Source: Microbulbifer taiwanensis
GTDB lineage: Bacteria; Pseudomonadota; Gammaproteobacteria; Pseudomonadales; Cellvibrionaceae
Length of the DNA: 64,000 bases
Reading direction: 5' to 3'
Assembly (NCBI RefSeq): GCF_014904815.1
Contig: NZ_JACZFR010000036.1
Location: 17,854-81,853, forward strand
Positions 1 through 9,068 of this stretch are shown here, piece after piece. The position numbers and the translations under genes were made by a program. Under the pieces are notes generated by a model. It searched no databases. It saw nothing but the letters and a program-made list of their open reading frames with translations, and had not been told where the DNA came from. The stretch's first letter is position 1. Every line of letters begins with the position of its first letter.

Positions 1-402
1 AAACCGCCCAGGGTAATGCAGGAAAATTATCCCGCCGGTGACGCCTGTATTGCCATGGCTGCGACGACCATCGCCAACCACTGCCGCGATATCAAGGCGA
101 TTATCTGCCAGACCGAAACCGGCAACACGGCGCTGCTGATGTCGCGGGTGCGCGCGGACATTCCAATTTTTGCCTTTTGCCGACATCGCAGCAGCTGCAG
201 CCGTGTGGCCCTGTATCGCGGCGTGGACCCGGTGCTGATGGAAGTGGAGGGCATGGACGGCCCGACGCGGGATCGCCAGGCCATAGCGCACCTGAAGAAG
301 CGCAAACTACTGCAAGAGGGCGATTTCGTACTGGTCTCCCGGGGTTACCACCAGGACGTGGGGGGCAACACCGATACGCTGCGCATAGTGCAGGTGGACT
401 GA
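1..402 (+). CDS. Pyruvate kinase, C-terminal fragment (5' end outside window)
   Basis: Pyruvate kinase converts phosphoenolpyruvate and ADP to pyruvate and ATP in the last step of glycolysis. The frame is open from base 1, so the gene starts before the window; about 133 C-terminal residues remain. They match the pyruvate kinase C-terminal (allosteric) domain: an A-A-T-T-I-A-N helix, the strand with QTETGNTALLMSRVRADIP, the ALYRGVDPVLME segment and the closing strands LLQEGDFVLVSRG and TDTLRIVQV. This region carries the effector site in the family, not the active site, so catalytic residues cannot be judged. I cannot decide between a PykA and a PykF type from this fragment. The gene converges with a small leftward lipoprotein gene. 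Confidence 0.9.
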   Translation, partial: KPPRVMQENYPAGDACIAMAATTIANHCRDIKAIICQTETGNTALLMSRVRADIPIFAFCRHRSSCSRVALYRGVDPVLMEVEGMDGPTRDRQAIAHLKKRKLLQEGDFVLVSRGYHQDVGGNTDTLRIVQVD

Positions 403-456
403 ATGCGGATGGCCGCCCCGCTGCTCCTGCGGCGCGATCATTTCGCGCCCGGGGAT

Positions 457-633
457 TTACGAGGTCCGCACACAGCGCACCAGTATCTTGGTCTCCAGTT
501 CCTGTTCAATACAGTGGAATTTCTGACCGTTCATGGTCAGTGCTTTGGGGGCTCCCTCGGGCGCGGTTGTCGAACAACCGGCAACTCCTGTCGCCAGGGC
601 CACTGCCAGCAGAATACAGCTCAATTTCTGCAC
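457..633 (-). CDS. Small lipoprotein, 58 aa (GTG start)
   Basis: This is a short leftward frame with a GTG start, preceded by a good ribosome binding site (GAGGT about 7 bases upstream). The product begins VQKLSCILLAVALATGVAGC, a typical lipoprotein signal with the lipobox V-A-G-C (Cys20). After cleavage and lipidation only 39 residues remain; they contain two Cys (HCIEQE and VRCVRT) that could form a disulfide in the periplasm. I recognise no family with certainty; small lipoproteins of this build occur in gammaproteobacteria. It is convergent with the pyruvate kinase gene. Function unknown. Confidence 0.65.
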   Translation of the reverse strand: MQKLSCILLAVALATGVAGCSTTAPEGAPKALTMNGQKFHCIEQELETKILVRCVRTS

Positions 634-782
634 CGCAGGTACCTCGTGACTTGTGTGGTAGGCGCGAATTTACTCCGCACTCAATTTCAGCCTAGAGGAA
701 GCAGCCGTCAAAGTGAGGTTTTTGACGCCAATTTGTGCAAAGTGGCGACAGAGCGGACGATCATAAGGATCCCGTGAAACTA

Positions 783-818
783 CAAACAAAAAAGCCGCCG
801 TTAAACACTAACGGCGGC
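783..818 (-). terminator. Rho-independent terminator of the first TonB receptor gene
   Basis: A perfect 10-bp stem, GCCGCCGTTA (794-803) with TAACGGCGGC (809-818), encloses a 5-base loop. Read leftward it is followed by a T-rich tract (bases 783-793). It lies about 80 bases past the stop of the leftward TonB receptor gene. Confidence 0.85.
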
Positions 819-897
819 AAGTCGTAGCTCACTGAGCTGGAGGCAGGGGGCGCCCCGAGGAGAATTCGCGCAACAATCGGGCCTGACTGGTTCCCGG

Positions 898-3069
898 TCA
901 GAAGTTGTAGCTGCCGGTCAGGGCTATGGTGCGCGGGGCGCCGTAGAAGCCGGTCTGGAATACAGTGCCGAAATCGTACCCGGCGATGCGGTATTCCTTA
1001 TCGGTCAGGTTTTTCCCGACCAGGCCCAGCTGCCAGTCGCCATTCGCACTGTAGTAAGTTGCAGTGAGATCTACCAGCGTGTAGGCGTCCTGATCGAGAA
1101 TGCCGGGAGTCTCGAATATCTGCGTATCGGAGCGATACGACACAGAGGGCACGACAACCACCTCACCGCCTGCAGCGGGAATCGCCCAGTTCAGCTGCAT
1201 CATCGCCGTTGTATCGGGCGTGTTCTGCATGTCGCGGGTATCCGCGATGTCCTCGCCACCCGACATGAATTCGATAAATTCTGCATCGACCCAGCCGAGG
1301 TTGGCATTTGCAGTCAAGTTGTCGGTAATAGCCAGCGACGCTTCGAGTTCAATACCCTGAATGCGTGACTTGCCTGCGTTCAATACATCACCGGCGGTGG
1401 TTCCGTCGTCGAGAATGCGCTGGGTGGTCAGCTGCATGTCTGTGTAGTCGGCCCTGAAGAGCGCACCGTTCAGGCGCAGGCGGTTGTTCAGTGCATCCAG
1501 CTTCCAACCCAGTTCCACGGTATCGACGGTTTCCGGTGCGTAACCTTCGCGAGTCAACGGGTTGGCGGTTTCTACACCGCGCATGTCAAAGCCACCGCTT
1601 TTAAAGCCGGAACTATAGGATGCATAGAGCATGGCATCTTCATTCACCTGGTAATCCAGGCCAATACGCGGCGTAAACTCGCTCCAGGTATTACTGTTGG
1701 TGTAATCCGTCCTCACCTGAAACAGCGTTGATTCTGCCGTATCTCCATAGTATTTACCATGAGAGAAATCGGAACCTAGCCCGAGGAGTACAGCGTTATA
1801 GACATCCGCCTCTTTTTCGTCGCGGGTATAGCGACCGCCGAGATTCAGGTTCCACTGATCGGCAAATTGCCAGTTGTAGTGGGCATAGGCGGACAGGCTT
1901 TCAGTATCGACGCTGCCGGATACGGCCACGGTGCTGGGAGCGAGAACGGCATCGTAGCTCCCGGAAGCGGTGCCGTCGTAGTAATAAATTCCACTGACAA
2001 GGTCAGAACTTTCTCCCTGCCAGACCAGCTGGAATTCCTGGGTAAACTGTTCGTCGTCATAGATCGCTGGAACGTCGAAGCTCGGGGTGCTTACGCTGTC
2101 GAAGTCGATGACGGTTTCAGTTTCTCCCTCGCGGCTGGCGGTCACAGATTTGAGCGTAATGCTTTCGGATACTTGCCACTCTGCGGACAGGGACATTCCG
2201 CTGGTCTCGACGCTGTTGTCGGCGGGAAGGTTGGATTCTGTATCGTAAACGCTGTCCAGCACTGCTTCGCCATTGATGCCGGGGTTAAAACGGTGTCCAT
2301 GCTTGGACGCAGAGTCATCCGCGGTGTTGTCTGCCGCAAAGCGAACAAAAATATCATCGGAGGGTGAATACTCCAGGCTGACCCGCATTGCCAGTATGTC
2401 TTTGTCATACTGGTCGTCACCTGTAATGACATTTTCCCCGAAACCATCGCGATTGAAGCTGGCTATCGCTGCACCGATATTGAGGTTTTCCGTCAGGCCG
2501 GTGGAGGCTTTGATTTTGAAGTCACGCTGATTGTAACTGCCGATTGCGGAGCCAATTGAAACCTCGGTGTCTCCTGTCATTTTCTTGGTGACGTATTTGA
2601 CGGCGCCGCCGATGGTGTTCTTGCCGTAGAGGGTGCCCTGGGGGCCGCGCAATACCTCGATACGCTCCACATCGAACACATCCATTACCGCACCCTGGGG
2701 GCGGGCCACATAGACGTCGTCGATGTAAATGCCGACGCCCGGCTCATAGCCCCACAGAGGGTCCTGTTGGCCGATTCCGCGAATGAAGGCCGTCAGCGTG
2801 GAGTTGGTCCCCCGGCTGACCTGCAGTGTTGTATTGGGGCTCAGCTTCTGGATATCGGTCATATCCGTGATGCCATTTTCAATCAGGCTTGCTTCGCCGA
2901 TGGCAGTTACCGCCACCGGCACCTCCTGCAGCGACTGCTCGCGCTTCTGCGCGGTGACGGTCACTTCTTCCAGAGCGGGGTCGGCGTGGGTAAAGCTGGC
3001 GCCGCAGGCCAGCATGACGCCGGCGGCGAGGGGATGGAATTTTATTGCTCTATTTATCGCTCTGCTCAT
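898..3069 (-). CDS. TonB-dependent outer membrane receptor
   Basis: Outer-membrane beta-barrel for energy-coupled uptake of a scarce or large substrate, powered by TonB-ExbB-ExbD. Of two possible starts, the ATG at 3069 (MSRAINRAIKFHPL) has GGAGAG just upstream, so I prefer it to the ATG at 3081; the product is 723 aa. Order: signal peptide ending near FTHA-D, TonB box with EEVTVTAQKREQ, plug domain (LRGPQGTLYGKNTIGGAV), a long barrel, and a C-terminal strand ending in Phe (ALTGSYNF), as outer membrane insertion requires. The substrate is not evident. It is divergent from a transporter-type histidine kinase, and the locus also holds an MFS transporter, an esterase and 3-hydroxybutyrate dehydrogenase, so uptake of an ester or oligomer is a reasonable guess only. 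A strong terminator follows. Confidence 0.93.
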   Translation of the reverse strand: MSRAINRAIKFHPLAAGVMLACGASFTHADPALEEVTVTAQKREQSLQEVPVAVTAIGEASLIENGITDMTDIQKLSPNTTLQVSRGTNSTLTAFIRGIGQQDPLWGYEPGVGIYIDDVYVARPQGAVMDVFDVERIEVLRGPQGTLYGKNTIGGAVKYVTKKMTGDTEVSIGSAIGSYNQRDFKIKASTGLTENLNIGAAIASFNRDGFGENVITGDDQYDKDILAMRVSLEYSPSDDIFVRFAADNTADDSASKHGHRFNPGINGEAVLDSVYDTESNLPADNSVETSGMSLSAEWQVSESITLKSVTASREGETETVIDFDSVSTPSFDVPAIYDDEQFTQEFQLVWQGESSDLVSGIYYYDGTASGSYDAVLAPSTVAVSGSVDTESLSAYAHYNWQFADQWNLNLGGRYTRDEKEADVYNAVLLGLGSDFSHGKYYGDTAESTLFQVRTDYTNSNTWSEFTPRIGLDYQVNEDAMLYASYSSGFKSGGFDMRGVETANPLTREGYAPETVDTVELGWKLDALNNRLRLNGALFRADYTDMQLTTQRILDDGTTAGDVLNAGKSRIQGIELEASLAITDNLTANANLGWVDAEFIEFMSGGEDIADTRDMQNTPDTTAMMQLNWAIPAAGGEVVVVPSVSYRSDTQIFETPGILDQDAYTLVDLTATYYSANGDWQLGLVGKNLTDKEYRIAGYDFGTVFQTGFYGAPRTIALTGSYNF

Positions 3070-3151
3070 GGCTCTCTCCATTCACCAAAATTATGGTTTT
3101 TATAAGTCTCGGAGCTGCCACTCTATCCACTCGGAGTCTATTTGCCTGCTA

Positions 3152-3164
3152 GACCAAGGTATGA
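3152..3164. promoter_or_regulatory. Shared 13-base motif GACCAAGGTATGA, copy 1
   Basis: GACCAAGGTATGA lies between the divergent TonB receptor and hybrid kinase genes. The identical 13-mer recurs at 10631-10643, upstream of the 3-hydroxybutyrate dehydrogenase and response regulator genes. Both copies sit in control regions of one presumed two-component locus, so a binding site for the response regulator is a plausible inference. Confidence 0.45.
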
Positions 3165-3267
3165 CGTTTGCGGTGCTCAGGATGGAGGACAAAAAACAGC
3201 CACTGGGGTATGGTTTCAGTCGTCGAGAGAAAGAATAACGAAGACAAGTCCAAATAGGTATTGCCGC

Positions 3268-6200
3268 TTGTTTAGCCTCACTACCCTGGCCGCCGTTGCC
3301 CTGGCCTACCTGCTGTTGCTGTTCGCTATTGCCTTCTGGGGCGACCGGCTGCCGGTGGCGCGCATTCGCCCGATCAAGCCATTGCTGCTGGCCCTGGCCG
3401 GTACCTACACCAGCGCATGGATGTTCTTCGGCACCCCGGCGCAGGCGGTGGAGGAGGGCTGGCTGTTGCCGCCCACCTTTGTCGGCGCCAGCCTGATGCT
3501 GATTGTCGGCGCGCCGCTGCTGACCCGTTTCGTGCGCCTGTGCAAGCGGCGGGGCTCCACCTCCATCGCCGACTTTATCAGCGCCCAGTTCGGCGGCTCC
3601 CAGTGGCTGGCGGCCACAGTGGCCGTGCTCGCACTGGTCGCAGTCTTGCCCTATCTGGCTCTTCAGTTGCGGGCGGTATCGGACAGTTTCCTATTGCTGG
3701 CCCATAGTGGGGAAATCAGTTCCTCTGCGGTGACGGCGGTTGTCAGTGTGACTCTGGGCCTGTTCGCACTGCTGTTCGGTACCCGCCATATCGACAGCAG
3801 CGTGCACCGCAACGGCATGCTGCTGGCCGTGGCCTTCGAGGCGCTGGTCAAGATTGGGGCCTTCGTCGCCGTGGCCTGGTTTGTGCTGGGCAGCGCCTTC
3901 GATGGGGCAACCGGCCTGGCGCGCGAGGCGCTGGCCAGTGAGCGGGTTGCACAATTGAATGCGGCGCGTCCCGCGGATACCGGTTATTTCGCCGTGGTGG
4001 TGCTGGGCATGGCGGCCATGTTCTGCCTGCCGCGACAGTTCCATATCCTGATGATCGAGAGTGACGGCGAGCAGGATATAGGCCCGGTGAGGAAGCTGAT
4101 ACCGATCTATCTGGGGATACTCTCGGTGGCGATTCTGGTGGTCGGCTACGGCGGGCTGCTGTGGCTGCCCCAGACCCCCGGGGCGGGCTTCGATAACCCG
4201 GAGCGCTTCGTGCTGGGTATACCCCTGCACGGCGGCTCCGAGTGGCTGTCGCTGCTGGCCTTTATCGGCGGCCTCTCCGCCGGTTCCAGCATGGTCATCA
4301 TTGCCACCATCGCCCTTTCCACCATGATCGCCAACACCATGGTGGTGCCCTGGTGGTTGCAGCGACTGCAGGCGCGGCCCGCGGACCAGGCGCTGGGTTC
4401 GGACCTGCGCCGCGTGCGCCGCGGCATTATCGCGCTGATCATGCTGGCGGCCTTTGCGGTCAACGAGGCGATAGGCGCGGGTGTGCGCCTGGGCACCTTC
4501 GGCCTGCTGTCCCTGGCTCTGGTCGGCCAGCTGGCGCCGGCGATGATCGCCGCTGTGATCTGGCCCAAGCACTGGATCAGGCTGCGCGCGGCCGGTGTTA
4601 TCGCCGGGCTGGCTGCAGGTACGCTTGTCTGGGCGCTGTCGGCCCTGCCGGCAGCGGTGGGTGAGGTGGATCTCGTTGCGCGTTGGTTGGATCTGCAATG
4701 GAGTTCACTGACGATCAGCTGCGTCATCGGCATGGGACTCAATTGCGCGCTTCTGCTGCTGGTATCCAAGTGGCTGGCGTTCTCGACCCCCCACGACAGC
4801 AGCGTCGCCGAGGTGCCGGTGGACAGGGCGCAGCTGCGCGAGCTGCTGGCGCGCTTTATCGGTGGCGACGCGGCGGGAAAGACTTTTGCCGGCCTCCGCG
4901 AGGCATCCGGTAACGATTACCGCGAGGCGGTGGAGAAAATTCTCGCCGGTATCGTCGGTTCCACCAGCGCGCGCCGCCTGGTGCGCAATTACAACGGCGC
5001 CGAGGCCAGCGCCCAGACCCTGGAGCAGGCCTCCGCCATCTACCAGTTCGGGCGCGGCCTGCTGCAGAGCAGCATCGACAATATCGATCAGGGCATCTCG
5101 GTGGTGGATGCCAACCTCAACCTGGTGGCCTGGAACCGCCGCTATGTGGAGCTCTTCCGCTATCCGTCGTCGATGATCCATGTCGGTCAGCCAGTGGCGG
5201 AGCTGGTGCGCTACAACGCCAGCCGCGGTGAGTGCGGCCCCGGTTCTGTGGAGATACACGTACAGAAACGCGTGGAGCACCTGCGGGCTGGCACCGCCTA
5301 CCGGGTGCAGCGCCACCGCACCGATGGCACTGTGCTGGAGATTCGCGGCAACCCGCTGCCCGGCGGTGGCTTCGTGACCACCTATACCGATGTGTCGGAC
5401 TACCAGCGTACCCTGGGAGAGCTGACCGAAGTTAAGGATTCCCTCGAGCAGAAGGTTGCGGCGCGCACCGCTGCGCTGCAAGCCTTGAACGAACAGCTGG
5501 AAACGCTGAACAGCGAGCTGGAAGTGGCCAGCGCCGGTAAGACCCGGTTTCTCGCCGCCGCCAGTCACGATCTGGTGCAGCCGTTGAATGCCAGCCGCCT
5601 GTTCCTCGATGCGCTCAGCGCGCGCAGGCTGGACGACGACAGTCGCGGCCTGCTGAGTCGCGCCGACAGTGCCCTGGCGGCGGCCGAGCAGCTGATCACC
5701 GATATGCTGCAGATAGCGCGCATGGACGCCGGCGATATCCACCCGAAAATCCAGCCTACCGAACTGGACAGAGTGGTCGCAGAGGTGGTGGAGCAGGCGC
5801 GCCTGGCCGCGGGCAGCCGCAATATCCAGCTGCGCTACCGCCGCAGCGACCTCTGGGTGATGAGCGATGAAAAGATGCTGCGCCGGGTGGTACAGAATCT
5901 GGTGGACAACGCCATCAAGTACACACGCAGCGGTGGCGTACTGATAGGCGCACGCCATAAGAATGGTGGTGTTTCACTGGAGGTCTGGGACACCGGCTGC
6001 GGCATAGACGGCTCGCAACAGCAGAATATCTTCCGCGAGTTCTGTCGTCTGGGCGGTGTCGAGCGCGAGCACGGCTACGGTTTGGGCCTGGCCACCGTCG
6101 AGCGCCTGTGCCGGCTGCTGGATTCGCCCATCGAGCTGGTGTCACGGCCGGGGCGCGGCAGTGTGTTCCGCGTGCGCCTGCCGCGCGCGCGCGCGGAAAA

Positions 6201-6636
6201 TCGCCAGGCGGCGGCTACCGCACAGCTGACACCGGCGCAGTCATCGCTGCAATTGCGCGTGCTCTGCGTCGACAACGAGCCTGCAATCCTGGAGGCCATG
6301 CAGGCACTGCTCGGCGGCTGGGGGTGCAGCATCGAATGCGCGCGCGGTAGCGACTCGGCGCTGCAATTGCAAAAGCCCGACCTGCTGCTGATGGATTTCC
6401 ACCTGGAAGACAGCGTCGACGGCATAGCGCTGGCGCAACAGCTGATGGGCCACTGGGGCGAGGCGGTACCCTGCGTGATCATCTCGGCGGAAAACACCGA
6501 CCTGGTGAAAAACCGGGCACAGCGCGCGGGCTGGCAGTTTCTGCAGAAGCCCCTGCGCCCGGCGGCTCTGCGCGCCCTCCTGCAGGCGAGGCAGAAACAG
6601 CTCGCCCAGGCGGAGCCTGCGACCAAGGTCGTATAG
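3268..6636 (+). CDS. Hybrid sensor histidine kinase with SLC5/PutP transporter domain (CrbS/MxtR-like)
   Basis: Membrane sensor kinase of about 1,122 aa. Roughly residues 5-510 form a multi-helix sodium:solute symporter (SLC5) domain (FGTPAQAVEEGWLLPPTFVGA, RGSTSIADFISAQFG). A PAS domain follows (about 590-710, DNIDQGISVVDANLNLVAWNRRY), then a coiled coil, a HisKA domain with ASHDLVQPLN (His767), an ATPase domain with N box NLVDNAIKYT, DTGCGID and GYGLGLA, and a receiver with LLLMDFHLED (Asp1043). CrbS (Vibrio) and MxtR (Pseudomonas) share this order and act with the LuxR-type regulators CrbR/ErdR in acetate and short-chain carbon control; a matching regulator lies at 9069-9689. The start is uncertain: TTG 3268 precedes the first membrane helix and follows an AGGT; an ATG at 3142 is in frame but would add 42 residues that look non-coding. 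All phosphotransfer residues are present. Confidence 0.9.
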   Translation: MFSLTTLAAVALAYLLLLFAIAFWGDRLPVARIRPIKPLLLALAGTYTSAWMFFGTPAQAVEEGWLLPPTFVGASLMLIVGAPLLTRFVRLCKRRGSTSIADFISAQFGGSQWLAATVAVLALVAVLPYLALQLRAVSDSFLLLAHSGEISSSAVTAVVSVTLGLFALLFGTRHIDSSVHRNGMLLAVAFEALVKIGAFVAVAWFVLGSAFDGATGLAREALASERVAQLNAARPADTGYFAVVVLGMAAMFCLPRQFHILMIESDGEQDIGPVRKLIPIYLGILSVAILVVGYGGLLWLPQTPGAGFDNPERFVLGIPLHGGSEWLSLLAFIGGLSAGSSMVIIATIALSTMIANTMVVPWWLQRLQARPADQALGSDLRRVRRGIIALIMLAAFAVNEAIGAGVRLGTFGLLSLALVGQLAPAMIAAVIWPKHWIRLRAAGVIAGLAAGTLVWALSALPAAVGEVDLVARWLDLQWSSLTISCVIGMGLNCALLLLVSKWLAFSTPHDSSVAEVPVDRAQLRELLARFIGGDAAGKTFAGLREASGNDYREAVEKILAGIVGSTSARRLVRNYNGAEASAQTLEQASAIYQFGRGLLQSSIDNIDQGISVVDANLNLVAWNRRYVELFRYPSSMIHVGQPVAELVRYNASRGECGPGSVEIHVQKRVEHLRAGTAYRVQRHRTDGTVLEIRGNPLPGGGFVTTYTDVSDYQRTLGELTEVKDSLEQKVAARTAALQALNEQLETLNSELEVASAGKTRFLAAASHDLVQPLNASRLFLDALSARRLDDDSRGLLSRADSALAAAEQLITDMLQIARMDAGDIHPKIQPTELDRVVAEVVEQARLAAGSRNIQLRYRRSDLWVMSDEKMLRRVVQNLVDNAIKYTRSGGVLIGARHKNGGVSLEVWDTGCGIDGSQQQNIFREFCRLGGVEREHGYGLGLATVERLCRLLDSPIELVSRPGRGSVFRVRLPRARAENRQAAATAQLTPAQSSLQLRVLCVDNEPAILEAMQALLGGWGCSIECARGSDSALQLQKPDLLLMDFHLEDSVDGIALAQQLMGHWGEAVPCVIISAENTDLVKNRAQRAGWQFLQKPLRPAALRALLQARQKQLAQAEPATKVV

Positions 6637-6643
6637 CGATGGC

Positions 6644-6664
6644 GGTGCGCGCGGCGCACCCTAC
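6644..6664. repeat. Intergenic repeat related to one arm of the 43.2-kb palindrome
   Basis: The stretch GGTGCGCGCGGCGCACCCTA and its next base, just after the kinase stop, nearly equals one arm of the large inverted repeat at 43191-43245. It is therefore probably a single-arm copy of the same dispersed element. Confidence 0.5.
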
Positions 6665-6704
6665 GGGAACTGCAATCCCCATGTTGGAGCGGCGGGCATT
6701 CTGT

Positions 6705-6772
6705 CGTCATTCCGGCGCAGGCCGGAATCTAGGCGCCCCCGTACTGGATACCGACCTGCGCCGGTATGACGA
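6705..6772. repeat. Dispersed palindromic intergenic repeat (pair)
   Basis: Two facing copies of the element CGTCATTCCGGCGCAGGCCG...; each core TTCCGGCGCAGGCCGGAA folds as a hairpin. It lies between the kinase and MFS genes. The same family recurs at 8971, 16241, 18092, 29318, 48614, 50154, 51572 and 55047. Confidence 0.8.
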
Positions 6773-6836
6773 GCTAACGTAGGCTTGATTTGAAATAGAG
6801 AATCTAAAGCGATAGAGAGAAATCAGAAGTAAAACA

Positions 6837-8042
6837 ATGAAAAAATATCTACTTGAAGTCCTGATGTTCACCGCCTACGCACTCTTTGCCGCCTCCTGGG
6901 TCTCCGGCGCCATACTCACGCCGGAGATACAGTCGTCCTTTGGCGAGGAGGGTTTCGCCAATGCCACCTGGGGCAGCAATGTGATTACCCTGGCGAAGAT
7001 CGTCGGCAACCTGGCCGCGGCCATGCTGCTGATGCGCCTGGGGGTGAAGCGCGCATTTGCGCTGGCTATTCTGCTGATTGGCGCCGGTGGTTTTGGTGCG
7101 CTGGCTGGTGACTACAGCGGCTGGTTGATCTCAAGGCTGGCACTGGGCCTGGGCGGCGCACTGGCGATAGTGTATTTCAATCCGGTGGTTTTGCACTACT
7201 TTTCCGCGAGCGAGCGCCCGCTGATCAACGGCATCAACGCGGCCGCCTTCAATACTGGCAATCTGCTCGCGCTGCTGTCCACCGGCGCGCTGGCGGCCTG
7301 GATGGGCAGCTGGCAATCGGTGGTGATTCTCTACGGCGTGATGGTCGCAGCACTGGCTGTACTCTGGTGGCTGTCGGCGGAAAACTTCTCCCTTTCCGGT
7401 GCTGGAAAAAATGGTGAAGAGAACTACGGCCTGCGCCATGGCGTGCGCGAGGCATTCAACTGGTGGCTGCCGCTGGCCTACTGCGGTGTGCTCTTCTGCT
7501 ATATCGCCGTCTTCGCCCTCTTCCCGCTGATCGACGGCTTCGCCGTGGCCAGCAGCCACCTGTCGGCGGTAATGATCGCCGCCGGTATGATCGGTACCGC
7601 CGCCGGTATTCTTTTGACCAAGCGCTATCCGCTGCGTCTGCCGGTACTGCGCTATGCCGGCCTGGCGCTGGTGATATTCGCCGCACTGATGCTCGTCAGC
7701 CGCAATCCGCTGATTGCCTATGCTGCCGCGGCGCTGGCCGGCTTCTTTATGTTCCTGCCGATGACCGCCCTGGTGACACTGCCGCAGGAACTGCCGGGCG
7801 TGACACCGGCGCGCATCACGGTGACCTTCGCGATGTTCTGGTCGATTTCCTACGGGGTGGAGACGGCGCTGATGTACGGCGCCGGCCTGCTGGCTGATTA
7901 CAGCGGTGAGCCGGCATTCGCGGCCTACTTTGCCGTGGCCTGTTCCTCCTCCCTGTTTATTTTCTCCTTCCTGCTGCCTGAGAGTGGCAGGGAAAGCGTG
8001 ACCGTCGAAGCGGAAGATGGAGCAGAAAATGCGACAGCTTGA
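6837..8042 (+). CDS. MFS transporter
   Basis: Inner membrane transporter of 401 aa with about twelve hydrophobic helices and a short charged tail, as expected for the major facilitator superfamily. It starts at the ATG of MKKYLLEVLMF. Features include the first-helix segment AASWVSGAILTPEIQ, a loop with MRLGVKRAF in the position of the superfamily A-motif between helices 2 and 3, and a central cytoplasmic loop around residues 185-205. Substrate is not readable from sequence. The last 26 bases overlap the following esterase gene, so the two are translated from one message and probably serve one substrate: the transporter importing what the esterase cleaves, or its product. It follows the hybrid kinase gene in the same direction, separated by about 200 bases that hold dispersed repeats. 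Confidence 0.88.
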   Translation: MKKYLLEVLMFTAYALFAASWVSGAILTPEIQSSFGEEGFANATWGSNVITLAKIVGNLAAAMLLMRLGVKRAFALAILLIGAGGFGALAGDYSGWLISRLALGLGGALAIVYFNPVVLHYFSASERPLINGINAAAFNTGNLLALLSTGALAAWMGSWQSVVILYGVMVAALAVLWWLSAENFSLSGAGKNGEENYGLRHGVREAFNWWLPLAYCGVLFCYIAVFALFPLIDGFAVASSHLSAVMIAAGMIGTAAGILLTKRYPLRLPVLRYAGLALVIFAALMLVSRNPLIAYAAAALAGFFMFLPMTALVTLPQELPGVTPARITVTFAMFWSISYGVETALMYGAGLLADYSGEPAFAAYFAVACSSSLFIFSFLLPESGRESVTVEAEDGAENATA

Positions 8043-8964
8043 TGCAAAGCTCGCCGAGTGGCTCGAGGGCGTCAACGCCCAGGTGGTGCAACTGAAAGCG
8101 GCGGGATTTGAGCCGACGCCTATCAGTGCGCGCGAGAGCCTGGCTAACCTGACCCGCAGCTTTGTCGAGCCGGGCGCGGAGATGGCGGTGTGCGAGACAC
8201 TGGTGTCCGGCAATCACTACGCGGTGCCGGTGCGTATCTACACGCCGAAATCCAGTGAGCCCGGGCCGGCTATTATTTACTGTCACGGCGGCGGCCATAT
8301 GGCCGGCAGCGTGACGGTCTACGACCCGATATGTCGCCGCGTGGCCGAACACTGCCGGCGCACCGTGGTTTCCGTCGACTACCGCCTGGCACCGGAAAAC
8401 CCCTATCCGGCCGGCTTGCAGGACCTGCTTGCGGTGGTCGGGAATCTGGGTGCGGCGCTGGATAAAAAAACGGTTGCCCACAGCGATCGCTGGATACTGA
8501 TGGGCGACTCAGGTGGTGCTGCCCTCTGTGCCGCTGCCAGCCGGTTGTTGCAGCACGGGCGTCACAGTATCGCCGCCCAGGTACTGATTTATCCCAGCCT
8601 GGATTACACCATGCAGCTGCCGTCCATCGACGAAAACGGCAGCGGCTACCTGCTGGAAAAGGAAAAGATCGGCTGGTATTTCGATAACTATTTCCGCGGC
8701 GCGGAGAATCGCCGCGAGGCCTCGGCGCTGCACGGCGAGTACACCGCTAATCTGCCGCAGACACTAATAGTTACGGCGGAATTCTGCCCGCTGCGGGACG
8801 AGGGTATTGCCTACCTGGAAAAACTGCGTCAGGTGGGAATATCGGCGGAGTCACTGCATTTCGACGATATGATTCACGCTTTCCTGAACCTGGAATCCCT
8901 GGTGCCCGAGGCCTGTGAGAAGCTCTACCGCCACCTGGCCGAGTTTGTATCCGCCGTGAAGTGA
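8017..8964 (+). CDS. Alpha/beta hydrolase, HSL-type esterase
   Basis: Cytoplasmic carboxylesterase of 315 aa of the hormone-sensitive lipase family. The oxyanion-hole motif HGGGH (His90) and the nucleophile elbow GDSGG (Ser165) are clear; the acid residue is probably the Asp in CPLRDEG and the base the His in DDMIHAF. No signal peptide. It overlaps the MFS gene by 26 bases. A second ATG at 8029 (MRQLDAKL), preceded by GGAG at a better distance, could be the true start. HSL enzymes cleave short acyl esters; in this neighbourhood, with 3-hydroxybutyrate dehydrogenase nearby, a hydroxyacyl ester or oligomer is an attractive but unproven substrate. Confidence 0.9.
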   Translation: MEQKMRQLDAKLAEWLEGVNAQVVQLKAAGFEPTPISARESLANLTRSFVEPGAEMAVCETLVSGNHYAVPVRIYTPKSSEPGPAIIYCHGGGHMAGSVTVYDPICRRVAEHCRRTVVSVDYRLAPENPYPAGLQDLLAVVGNLGAALDKKTVAHSDRWILMGDSGGAALCAAASRLLQHGRHSIAAQVLIYPSLDYTMQLPSIDENGSGYLLEKEKIGWYFDNYFRGAENRREASALHGEYTANLPQTLIVTAEFCPLRDEGIAYLEKLRQVGISAESLHFDDMIHAFLNLESLVPEACEKLYRHLAEFVSAVK

Positions 8965-8970
8965 TTACTC

Positions 8971-9036
8971 ATCATTCCGGCGCAGGCCGGAATCCAGGTG
9001 CCACTTAACTGGATGCCGGCCTGCGCCGGTACGGCG
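8971..9036. repeat. Dispersed palindromic intergenic repeat (pair)
   Basis: Copy of the CATTCCGGCGCAGGCCGG family followed by a facing partial copy (GCCGGCCTGCGCCGGTACGG). It lies between the converging esterase and response regulator genes and may act as a transcript end. Confidence 0.8.
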
Positions 9037-9068
9037 AGCGAAGCACCATTGAATCTGAAGTGGGGTCT

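Noticed and set aside
3142..3267. Use of the ATG at 3142 as kinase start
   Set aside because: The 42 added residues are polar and not family-like, and they cover the putative regulatory motif at 3152; TTG 3268 precedes the first membrane helix. Not fully excluded.
4705..5958. Leftward open frame of over 400 codons inside the hybrid kinase gene
   Set aside because: Antisense to well-supported kinase motifs; composition (Ala/His/Arg/Gln-rich) is typical of the complement of GC-rich coding DNA.
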